From: Rhodobiaceae bacterium UBA7378
GTDB lineage: Bacteria; Pseudomonadota; Alphaproteobacteria; RS24
NCBI GenBank assembly: GCA_002469805.1
Contig: DKNW01000051.1
Location: forward strand, 1-13,416
DNA: 13,416 nucleotides
Direction of reading: 5' to 3'
A model generated the notes under the pieces. The model was not told where the DNA came from and did no database searches. It saw only the letters and a program-made list of their open reading frames with translations. The position numbers and the translations under genes were made by a program. Numbering within the stretch: position 1 is the stretch's first letter; every line of letters starts with the position of its first letter. Positions 1 to 6,604 of this stretch are shown piece after piece.

Positions 1-1
1 G

Positions 2-871
2 GGCGAGTTGGACAACACCTATGTTATTTTTATGTCAGATAATGGCGCTTCGGCCGTTACGCCATTAAACTATCCAGGCACGTCGCGCGAGTGGTTGCAC
101 ACGGAACGGAAAATGGACCCGTCAGACGCCGGACGTATGGGGTCGCATACTTTCATTTCGGCGGAGTGGGCGGCTGTATTGAACGGTCCCAATCGCTTAT
201 TCAAGGCGATGATTACTGAAGGGGGCATCCGCACACCGTTAATCATCGCAGGGCCACGCGTGCCCGCCGGACGCATTGCGCATGCCCCCGGTCATGTATC
301 CGATATTGCCCCCAGTCTTTATCAACTCGCCAATATCGATGCCGCGACCCTGCCGCTTTATGCCGACAAACCCAAACCCCGTGGTATATCGCTGGTCCCG
401 CTTTGGCAGGGAGCGCAAAACGCACCGCGCCCGCCCATCGTGATGGAGCTGTTCGGGAATATGATGGTTCGTGATGGCGATTGGAAACTATTGCGCTTAC
501 TTCCACCTTTCAGTACGGGAGACCCAGAGTTGTTCGATTTGAAATCCGACCCGGGCGAAACCATTGATCTGGTCGAAACGCACCCTGAGATTGCGACGCG
601 CCTGCTTGCGGACTATGACAAGTTCGCTGAGCAAGTAGGGGTGATTGCGCCCGCGCCGCCGCTTGAGCGCAGCATTCGTGGCGTCTATGTCGGCAAATGC
701 GGATGGGATTGTGAAGCTCGGTTTCTGCTGATCGAAATACTGATCCACAGCGTTGGTCGTTGGGTGTTTCTGGCCCTTGTTCTCGGATTTGTTGCTAGCA
801 TTGTTGGGTTCGGTATTCGATTAGTTAGGCGGCGTCGGCAGGTGATCGCGATAGGTGGAGACGCCAGATGA
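2..871 (+). CDS. Sulfatase (arylsulfatase family), 5'-truncated by window edge, C-terminal membrane anchor
   Basis: This is the C-terminal part of an alkaline-phosphatase-superfamily sulfatase, which hydrolyses sulfate esters. The reading frame is open at the left edge, so the N-terminal half with the formylglycine motif (CxPSR) lies outside the window. Visible family marks are the metal-binding Asp-Asn in the segment VIFMSDNGA (about 12 residues into the visible part), the Lys-containing segment FKAMITEGGIRTP, and the usual tail (DGDWKLLRL, ELFDLKSDPGE). After the sulfatase fold ends there is a CxxxC pair (KCGWDC), a hydrophobic helix (WVFLALVLGFVASIVGFGI) and an Arg-rich RLVRRRR end. By the positive-inside rule this suggests a C-terminal anchor with the catalytic domain in the periplasm. 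The TGA stop overlaps the next gene's ATG by 4 bp. The family call is secure; the substrate is unknown. Confidence 0.9.
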   Translation, partial: GELDNTYVIFMSDNGASAVTPLNYPGTSREWLHTERKMDPSDAGRMGSHTFISAEWAAVLNGPNRLFKAMITEGGIRTPLIIAGPRVPAGRIAHAPGHVSDIAPSLYQLANIDAATLPLYADKPKPRGISLVPLWQGAQNAPRPPIVMELFGNMMVRDGDWKLLRLLPPFSTGDPELFDLKSDPGETIDLVETHPEIATRLLADYDKFAEQVGVIAPAPPLERSIRGVYVGKCGWDCEARFLLIEILIHSVGRWVFLALVLGFVASIVGFGIRLVRRRRQVIAIGGDAR

Positions 872-2544
872 GTGATGTCATAATTATTGGTGCAGGTCCC
901 GCAGGGATGTTGTCTGCGCTATTGCTCGCACAACAAGGTCTGAGCTCGGTTATCATTGAACGCCGCAGCGGGATTAATCCTGTGCCGCGCGCCCACGCTG
1001 TCAATGGCAAAACCATTGAAATCGGGCGCAGTGTCGGGGTTGATCCGCAGGAAATATATGACGCCGCTTTGCCGGTTTCTCTCGGCGGTAAGGTTCAGTT
1101 TTGGTCGACACTGGCTGGCGCACATCTGGGAAGTCTTGATTATGAACGCCAAGATGATGGCGTGGAAAAAATTGTGAGCCACCGGCTCGCCAATATATCG
1201 CAGCCACGCTACGAGGCTATTTTGGAAAGTCATGTTCTCGCAAACCGCCGCATCGATTTGCGGCGCGGCATTACCTATAAGGGCGTCGAGCAGAATGATA
1301 AAAACGTGACGGTGCATGTTGAGATGGCGCAGGGCGACACAGACACGCTCAAGGCTGATTATTTGCTCGCGGCTGATGGTGCGGCCTCTCATGTGCGTGA
1401 AGATCTCGGCATTGCTATGATCGGCCCGGACGCGATCCAACCATTTATGACGCTGCATTTTCATGCCGATCTATCGCATCTTACGCGCACACATCCGGGG
1501 GTGTTGCACTGGCTGATGGCGCCCACTGGCGGTGGCACGCTGATCTCCTACGATGATGGTGATAATTGGGTGTTGATGCATAGTTGCCCGCCGGATATGC
1601 ACGATCTTGCCCATTTTGATAACGCGCGCTGCCACACGCTTATCCGCGACGCGCTCGGGTCGCAAGATGTTGCCTTCACTCTCCACAATGTCAGCCCGTG
1701 GGTAATGACATCGCAAGTTGCTGAGCGTTATCGTCAAGGCCGTGTTTTTTTGGTTGGGGATTCTGCCCATCGGTTCCCACCGGCTGGCGGGTTGGGTTTG
1801 AACACAGGGATTGGCGACGCGCAGAATATTGCTTGGAAAATTGCTGCTGTGAAGAACGGTGCTGCGCCCGATAGTCTGCTCGATAGCTATGAAGCTGAAC
1901 GCAAACCAGCCGCTGAGATCAATAGTGCGCAAAGCCTCGAAAACGCGATGAAGATAATTGAGTTGGTCATGTACTTGCTCGGGCCAGATCCGGAGAACAT
2001 GATGACTCATTTCGATGATATTTGTGCCAAGGCCAGTGCCGATGGCGAAGCATTACCCGAATTGACTGCCGCTATTGAAGCGCAGAAGTTACATTTTGAC
2101 AGTTTGCGCCTGCAATATGGATATAGCTATGGCGGCCATGATGATACGGGTCGTGCGGTTAACGACTACCAACCAAGCTATCGGCGCGGTGATGCGGTGC
2201 CGCATCTCGAAATTGAGCAGGTTGGACAGAACAATTCACTCACGCAGCTTATGCCGGCAAACTGTTTTACGCTGTTACTAAGTGCGACCGCAATGCGACC
2301 TGAACTGGACAATGTGTCCGGTGCGTCAGCTGTGTCGGGGGTGACGATACTGCAAGATGAGGACGCATTTTGGTCGGTCGGTGAAAGTCTGAGCGTAAGG
2401 TTTGCAGCAGACGATGAAAATTTGGCAGGCTTGCTGGTGCGCCCGGACGGGCATATTGCAGCGCGCTTTACGCATGAAGGACTGAGCGCGCAAGCCGTGA
2501 CCGACTGTTTAAAGACCGCATTAGCTTATGGCCTCGCCACTTAA
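868..2544 (+). CDS. FAD-dependent monooxygenase, aromatic hydroxylase type (PHBH/TfdB/MhpA-like)
   Basis: This 558-aa protein is a class A flavoprotein monooxygenase, which typically uses NAD(P)H and O2 to hydroxylate phenolic or related rings. The three signature motifs of the family are present. They are the Rossmann GxGxxG (GAGPAG, residues 8-13) with the ribose-binding Glu at residue 31 (VIIERR), the DG motif (AADGAASHVRE, about 168-178), and the FAD-binding GD motif (VFLVGDSAHRFPPAGGLGLN, about 293-312). The C-terminal 100 residues, including LLVRPDGHIAARF, resemble the thioredoxin-like tail of phenol/2,4-dichlorophenol hydroxylases, and the length fits that group. The start is supported by GGTGGAG at 854-860, 7 nt upstream, and by the ATGA overlap with the sulfatase, which implies translational coupling. 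The substrate cannot be read from the sequence; a role in a ring-cleavage or polycyclic catabolic route is inferred from the neighbours. Confidence 0.9.
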   Translation: MSDVIIIGAGPAGMLSALLLAQQGLSSVIIERRSGINPVPRAHAVNGKTIEIGRSVGVDPQEIYDAALPVSLGGKVQFWSTLAGAHLGSLDYERQDDGVEKIVSHRLANISQPRYEAILESHVLANRRIDLRRGITYKGVEQNDKNVTVHVEMAQGDTDTLKADYLLAADGAASHVREDLGIAMIGPDAIQPFMTLHFHADLSHLTRTHPGVLHWLMAPTGGGTLISYDDGDNWVLMHSCPPDMHDLAHFDNARCHTLIRDALGSQDVAFTLHNVSPWVMTSQVAERYRQGRVFLVGDSAHRFPPAGGLGLNTGIGDAQNIAWKIAAVKNGAAPDSLLDSYEAERKPAAEINSAQSLENAMKIIELVMYLLGPDPENMMTHFDDICAKASADGEALPELTAAIEAQKLHFDSLRLQYGYSYGGHDDTGRAVNDYQPSYRRGDAVPHLEIEQVGQNNSLTQLMPANCFTLLLSATAMRPELDNVSGASAVSGVTILQDEDAFWSVGESLSVRFAADDENLAGLLVRPDGHIAARFTHEGLSAQAVTDCLKTALAYGLAT

Positions 2545-2563
2545 TACGGGCGCGCGCAAACCG

Positions 2564-2569
2564 AAGGGA
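2564..2569 (+). promoter_or_regulatory. Ribosome binding site deciding the SDR start
   Basis: AAGGGA sits 6 nt before the ATG at 2576. It supports that start over the in-frame ATG at 2528, which would overlap the end of the monooxygenase and add 16 residues that no SDR fold needs. Confidence 0.7.
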
Positions 2570-2575
2570 AGAGTG

Positions 2576-3352
2576 ATGGATTTAGGATTGCAAAACAAAA
2601 AGGCACTGATCTGCGCCTCGTCGCGCGGTCTGGGCTATGCGTGCGCAGCTTCACTTTTACGCGAAGGCGCGCATGTAGTGATCAATGGACGCGACGAGGA
2701 AACGCTCGCAAAAGCCGTTGTCGAACTGAGTGAGATAAATGAAAACGTGTCTGGAGTGTCGGCAGATTTGAATACCGAAGCTGGCCGTGACGCATTAATC
2801 GCGGCATGCGAAGATCCCGATATCTTGATCAATAATAACAATGGGCCACCGCCAGGCACCTATCAGCAATGGGATGAAGCCATGTGGGGTGCGGCGCTAA
2901 CATCAAACATGGTTGCACCGGCTTTGCTGATCCGCGCCGTCATTGATGGCATGCGCGCGCGCAAGTTTGGCCGCATTGTGAACATTACTTCTGCGATGGT
3001 GAAGTCCCCACATCCGAATATGGGACTGTCGACAGCGGCGCGTTCGGGGTTAACGGCATTTGCCAAAGGCCTGTCAAAAGAAGTCGCCAAAGACAATGTG
3101 ACCATCAACAACATGCTGCCCGAACGTTTTGACACAGCCCGTCAACAGCAAATGGCCGAGCTTGCTATGGCGGTTAAAAACATCACATACGAAGAAGCAC
3201 GCGCCGAAATGGAAGCTACCATTGCCGCTGGACGCCTTGGCAAGCCGGATGAGTTTGGCGATGCGTGCGCTTTTTTGTGCTCGGCACAGGCCGGCTTTAT
3301 ATCCGGCCAGAATTTACAGTTAGACGGTGGTTCTTATGCGGGCCTGATTTAA
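2576..3352 (+). CDS. Short-chain dehydrogenase/reductase-like protein, divergent active site
   Basis: This 258-aa protein has a complete SDR Rossmann fold. The cofactor-binding glycine motif appears as SSRGLG (15-20), a variant of TGxxxGxG. The structural NNAG motif appears as INNNNG (85-90), the active-site-strand Ser is in NITSA (about 136-140), and the C-terminal SGQNLQLDGGS is typical. The canonical catalytic YxxxK is missing: the aligned stretch reads GLSTAARSGLTAF (about 150-162), with Ser152 and Arg156 in place of Tyr and Lys, and there is no Tyr between 140 and 165. A divergent FabG/BKR-like SDR subgroup with this kind of replacement is known, so this is probably a real family trait and not decay. 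Its reaction is not established. It lies 31 bp after the monooxygenase and 10 bp before the next gene, so it is probably co-transcribed. Confidence 0.87.
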   Translation: MDLGLQNKKALICASSRGLGYACAASLLREGAHVVINGRDEETLAKAVVELSEINENVSGVSADLNTEAGRDALIAACEDPDILINNNNGPPPGTYQQWDEAMWGAALTSNMVAPALLIRAVIDGMRARKFGRIVNITSAMVKSPHPNMGLSTAARSGLTAFAKGLSKEVAKDNVTINNMLPERFDTARQQQMAELAMAVKNITYEEARAEMEATIAAGRLGKPDEFGDACAFLCSAQAGFISGQNLQLDGGSYAGLI

Positions 3353-3362
3353 GGAGCGGAAA

Positions 3363-3779
3363 ATGGATACAAACTTAATCGGGTATGGGCTGGTGAGTCT
3401 CGTCGCCGTGATGATTATGATCGGCCCGGCGGTAGCTGATTTTAATAAAACGCATGCCACAAATCCGTTATGGACAGCCCACGCGCGCTTCCATGTGGTG
3501 TGGCAGGTATTTGGTAATTCGGCGTTAGCGATATTGACCTTGTATTTCATCTGGGGCACGGGCGATCTGATGCTTGGTGCGCTGATGAATTATATCTGGA
3601 TTGGGTCATTTTTCGCCACCGTGCTCGTCATGCCTATGTTCGCAGGCGCGTTGGCGGATGAAAATGGTATTAAGCCGATAATCTGGACGTTCGGCGATAA
3701 GGTTTTCAAAGTCGACACAAACTTTTTTGGCGCTTGCTTGATGAGTGTCTTGAACACCACAGGTCTGATTTTGGTTTAG
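3363..3779 (+). CDS. Small four-helix membrane protein of unknown function
   Basis: This 138-aa hydrophobic protein has about four predicted transmembrane segments (roughly residues 5-25, 45-64, 72-98 and 120-138). Between the first and second helices lies NPLWTAHARFHVVWQ (34-48), with His40, Arg42 and His44 in an HxRxH arrangement followed by Trp. This looks like a conserved functional motif, possibly for metal, haem or quinone contact, but that is speculation. Translation is well supported: AAGGAG at 3351-3356 overlaps the SDR stop codon and lies 6 nt before the ATG. It starts 10 bp after the SDR and ends 4 bp before the FAH-fold gene, so it is embedded in the catabolic transcript and may act as a membrane partner, transporter component or electron-transfer subunit. 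I do not recognise a named function. Confidence 0.8.
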   Translation: MDTNLIGYGLVSLVAVMIMIGPAVADFNKTHATNPLWTAHARFHVVWQVFGNSALAILTLYFIWGTGDLMLGALMNYIWIGSFFATVLVMPMFAGALADENGIKPIIWTFGDKVFKVDTNFFGACLMSVLNTTGLILV

Positions 3780-3783
3780 GCAC

Positions 3784-4839
3784 ATGAAAACGTTGCTACG
3801 AATATTCATCGCATTTTTTTCGGTCATAATCATCGCGTTTGTGGGGCAGAGTTTTTATGTCTCCCGCCCAATTTTTAAAGAGCAAATGAGCGAAGCGCCT
3901 GCTGCCGCTTTTGAACTGGCATCCACCACACAGGCATTAAGTTTTGCACGCACGCGCGATGGTAAAAGTCTGTTGGTTACCGAAATGAACCGCGATGGCA
4001 TTAGCGGGGTTGACCTTGGGGTCGCCACAGGTGTGCAAAATGATGGGCCGCTCGATTATGTCACAGTGCTCGGTGAGGCTGCACTCGAAGTGCTTCTGGA
4101 TAGCCAAAGCGCAACCTACGCCTGGGATGAGTTGGGTGTGCCATTTGACACGCCGTCGCGCATTATCGGGGCCGGCGTGAACTTCAAAGCCCATGCCGAA
4201 GAAACGGGCCTCGATGATGGGCCATTTTTGTTTCCCAAATTATCCGTTCCAACACCGTGGGATGCGTCGGTGGCGCGGCGGGGTCGATTGGACTACGAGG
4301 TCGAGTTATGCGGCGTTGCGGTTGATGATATCAAACCTGGTGAAATGGGCCGGTTCGCCTTCGTATTATGCAATGACCTAACCGACCGCTGGGCGCTGGT
4401 GCAAAACATAGATATGGACAAACCCATGGGTCTGACAGGATTTCCCGACGCCAAGGGAGGCGATCAAATGTTGCCGGTGGGCGCCATTTTGGTCGTGCCC
4501 CAAAAAGCCGATTTTTACAATCAGATCGAATTAGGCTTGAGCGTAAATGGCCGCCTTCGCCAGCGTGACAGTGCCTCCTTGATGATTTGGGATGCGCCTG
4601 CTATCGCGCAAAGAGCGATCTCAATTTGTGATGAAGAATTTTATCAGCGGAACGGGACGGTTAACATAGCTGATTGCTCTGGCCTCAAAAAGGGCACGGC
4701 TGTGCTGCTGGGCACGCCCGAAGGGGTGGCGTTCCAGTTGCCAAATATTTGGATGCCGTGGGCGTATTTGCGCGCCGGTGATCGCGTACTTTCTTATGGC
4801 TCACATCTGGGTGTTTTGCGCACCAGTGTGATTGATTAG
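3784..4839 (+). CDS. Fumarylacetoacetate hydrolase-family protein with N-terminal membrane segment
   Basis: This 351-aa protein belongs to the FAH fold, which hydrolyses C-C bonds in 1,3-dioxo acids or carries out related decarboxylation/isomerisation, using a divalent metal. The core runs from about residue 125 to the end. Key residues are visible: His137 in NFKAHAEE, the metal-binding ExE (Glu172 and Glu174 in DYEVEL), the metal-site Asp in CNDLTDR (198 or 201), a KGGDxxxPxG segment (224-233), and the C-terminal GTPEGV (310-315) and GDRVLSYG stretches. Unusually for a family that is normally cytosolic, it begins with MKTLLRIF and a long hydrophobic helix (about 7-26) without an obvious signal-peptidase box, suggesting a signal anchor that places the enzyme in the periplasm. 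The start lies 4 bp after the previous stop with only a weak ribosome site, so coupling is likely. It is the last gene of the + strand block. Confidence 0.87.
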   Translation: MKTLLRIFIAFFSVIIIAFVGQSFYVSRPIFKEQMSEAPAAAFELASTTQALSFARTRDGKSLLVTEMNRDGISGVDLGVATGVQNDGPLDYVTVLGEAALEVLLDSQSATYAWDELGVPFDTPSRIIGAGVNFKAHAEETGLDDGPFLFPKLSVPTPWDASVARRGRLDYEVELCGVAVDDIKPGEMGRFAFVLCNDLTDRWALVQNIDMDKPMGLTGFPDAKGGDQMLPVGAILVVPQKADFYNQIELGLSVNGRLRQRDSASLMIWDAPAIAQRAISICDEEFYQRNGTVNIADCSGLKKGTAVLLGTPEGVAFQLPNIWMPWAYLRAGDRVLSYGSHLGVLRTSVID

Positions 4840-4841
4840 CA

Positions 4842-4891
4842 GGCCTGGCAGGTAGACCTGACCAGCAGAATTTGGCGATCAGAACCAGGCC
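4842..4891. repeat. Inverted repeat in convergent intergenic gap (possible weak terminator)
   Basis: GGCCTGG at 4842-4848 pairs perfectly with CCAGGCC at 4885-4891. A small CAGG/CCTG stem (4849-4852 with 4857-4860) lies inside the 36-nt loop. It sits in the 65-bp gap between the convergent FAH-fold and reductase genes, where a bidirectional terminator is expected. There is no U-tract on either strand, so an intrinsic terminator is only a weak possibility. Confidence 0.3.
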
Positions 4892-4904
4892 AAACACAAT
4901 AGCG

Positions 4905-5924
4905 TTATGCTGGGTCCGCAATTTTCAGTAATTGCTTGCCGAAATTTCCCCCAGTATAAAGCCGCTGGATGGTGATGGGGATATTTTCAAAACCCTCCGC
5001 CATATCGACCTCGTAAACAATGTCGCCAGAAGCGACCCAGCCCATAAGCTGCTCAATGGCCTCCATGGCGCGCGGCAGGAAGTCGAGAATAATAAAGCCC
5101 TGCATGCGCCCGCGATTAGTGACAAGTGCCATCAAATTGTTCGGGCCTGGCTCGGGCTGCTTGGCATTATAAGTGGAAATGGACCCGCACAGCACGACGC
5201 GGCCGTAGAGGTTAATATGGTTGAGGGCCGCTTCTAATATATCACCGCCAACATTGTCGAAAAATATGTCCCATTTATCAGGGCAGTGGTGGGCGATTTG
5301 GGCAGAAACATCTTCAGATTTGTAATCAATGACAGCATCAAATCCGGCTTTTTCGCTCAGCCAGCGGCATTTTTCTTGACCGCCAGCAATGCCAACCACG
5401 CGGCAACCTTTCAGCTTCGCAATTTGACCTACAACTGATCCGGTAGCACCGGCGGCGCCGGAAACCAAAACAGTGTCCCCGGCTTTCGGCATGCCGATAT
5501 CCATGAGACCAAAATAAGCCGTCATGCCCGTAATGCCGAGAATGGACAGCATCATTTCCGGTGATACGCCGGGTGGTAATTTATTGACACCCATCGGGCC
5601 TTTGCCTGGCGTTACAACTGCATAATCTTGCCAGCAGCCGGTTGTTTGCACTAAGTCGCCTATAGCGAAATCCTGATGTTTGGATTGCACCACTTGTGAC
5701 ACCGAGCCTGCCCGCATCGGTGCGCCAATCTCCACAGGGGGCAGGTAACCAGGACGGTCGACCATCCAATTACGTTGCGTCGGGTCAAACGACAGCATGA
5801 GATTTTTAACTAGCACTTCCTCCGTGCCAATTTCTGGCACGCTGGTTTCGGTGTAGGTAAAGTTTTGCGGGCCAATCAGCCCGTCAGGGCGGGCAGCTAA
5901 TAGCCATTGTCGGTTTATGGGCAT
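4905..5924 (-). CDS. NADP-dependent zinc-free medium-chain oxidoreductase (PTGR/CurA/LTB4 reductase type)
   Basis: This 339-aa protein is of the medium-chain dehydrogenase/reductase superfamily, in the branch that reduces the C=C bond of enones and enals with NADPH (prostaglandin/alkenal reductase, curcumin reductase CurA). It has no zinc-ligand pattern. The N-terminal GroES-like domain contains the branch-typical SFDPTQRNWM (45-54) and the GAPMRAG segment (67-73). The Rossmann nucleotide-binding motif is SGAAGATGS (155-163), followed by GIAGGQEKC (178-186) with the Lys expected for NADPH preference, and FDNVGG (222-227). The ATG at 5924 is chosen because AAGGAA (5931-5936) sits 6 nt upstream; a TTG 24 nt earlier would overlap the TetR gene. 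It is the third gene of the ALDH-TetR-reductase unit, 20 bp after TetR, and probably detoxifies or processes unsaturated carbonyls. Confidence 0.9.
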   Translation of the reverse strand: MPINRQWLLAARPDGLIGPQNFTYTETSVPEIGTEEVLVKNLMLSFDPTQRNWMVDRPGYLPPVEIGAPMRAGSVSQVVQSKHQDFAIGDLVQTTGCWQDYAVVTPGKGPMGVNKLPPGVSPEMMLSILGITGMTAYFGLMDIGMPKAGDTVLVSGAAGATGSVVGQIAKLKGCRVVGIAGGQEKCRWLSEKAGFDAVIDYKSEDVSAQIAHHCPDKWDIFFDNVGGDILEAALNHINLYGRVVLCGSISTYNAKQPEPGPNNLMALVTNRGRMQGFIILDFLPRAMEAIEQLMGWVASGDIVYEVDMAEGFENIPITIQRLYTGGNFGKQLLKIADPA

Positions 5925-5930
5925 TGGGAT

Positions 5931-5936
5931 TTCCTT
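5931..5936 (-). promoter_or_regulatory. Ribosome binding site deciding the reductase start
   Basis: On the - strand AAGGAA stands 6 nt before the ATG at 5924. It favours this start over the upstream in-frame TTG at 5948, which has no comparable site. Confidence 0.6.
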
Positions 5937-5944
5937 GTCAGAAT

Positions 5945-6604
5945 TCAAGCCGTTGAGCCATCATCGGCGCGGATGCCGCGGATGATGAAGCAGGCATTTG
6001 TTACGAATAATTTTTCCGAGGCGAAGCCATCGATAAACTCTTGAACATCGTGCGGCACGCTCTCGCCTTGTAGGTTCGGGCCTTGATCGGCGCCGGAAAC
6101 GCCAACCAGCAGCACACCCATGGCTTTCACCAGCGCTTGCGCTTGGGTCTGTGTCAAGCCAAGCACCGTTGCGCTGGCCTCGGCGACGTGCCCAAGACGC
6201 TTGGCGAACAAGCGTTTGGATTCAATAAGGCGGGCAAAGGAAACATTATGTTCGATAATGTGCTCAAGACGCACAAGTAGGGGCACAAACCCTTCATCGG
6301 CCATGGCGGTACTGTGGAGGCGCTGGCAGTAATCGCGATCATGCATAGCGGCGGGCAGACCGGAAATGAAAGCTTCGCTCCAGCGAACCAGACTTTGCCC
6401 ATATAGAGCCAGAAACACTTCTTCGCGTGTGGTGAAGTACAAATATAACGTCCCTTTGGCGACACCGGATAATTTCGCCAAATTAGCCATTGAAAATGCT
6501 TCGTATCCCACATCTTTGAAATGCGCTTGCGCCGCGTCCAATATTTGCTGACGCCGGAAAAGTTTCTGGTCTTGGGTGCGTGCCCGATTAAGTTCGGGGC
6601 TCAT
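5945..6604 (-). CDS. TetR/AcrR-family transcriptional repressor
   Basis: This 219-aa protein has a standard TetR N-terminal DNA-binding domain: RRQQILDAAQAHFKDVGYE (helix 1, about 17-35), then FSMANLAKLSGVAKGTLYLYF (about 37-57), the helix-turn-helix ending in the signature YLYF, then the TREEVF continuation. The C-terminal two thirds is the variable, all-helical ligand-binding and dimerisation domain, so the inducer cannot be predicted. An aldehyde, enone or aromatic compound would fit the flanking enzymes. Its ATG overlaps the TGA of the upstream aldehyde dehydrogenase (ATGA at 6604-6601), and the reductase follows 20 bp later, so the regulator is co-expressed with the enzymes it probably controls. 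The perfect palindrome at 8079-8091, upstream of the first gene, is its most likely operator. Confidence 0.92.
   Translation of the reverse strand: MSPELNRARTQDQKLFRRQQILDAAQAHFKDVGYEAFSMANLAKLSGVAKGTLYLYFTTREEVFLALYGQSLVRWSEAFISGLPAAMHDRDYCQRLHSTAMADEGFVPLLVRLEHIIEHNVSFARLIESKRLFAKRLGHVAEASATVLGLTQTQAQALVKAMGVLLVGVSGADQGPNLQGESVPHDVQEFIDGFASEKLFVTNACFIIRGIRADDGSTA

Noticed and set aside
919..1464. 181-aa open frame on the - strand inside the monooxygenase gene
   Set aside because: It is antisense to a gene with complete FAD-binding motifs, has no recognisable domain and no ribosome site I could see; it is a shadow frame.
1471..2010. 179-aa open frame on the - strand, also antisense to the monooxygenase
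   Set aside because: Same reason: low-complexity composition typical of antisense frames and no family motif.
2528..2575. Longer N-terminus for the SDR-like protein
   Set aside because: The 16 added residues overlap the previous gene, are not part of the fold, and the good ribosome site is before 2576.
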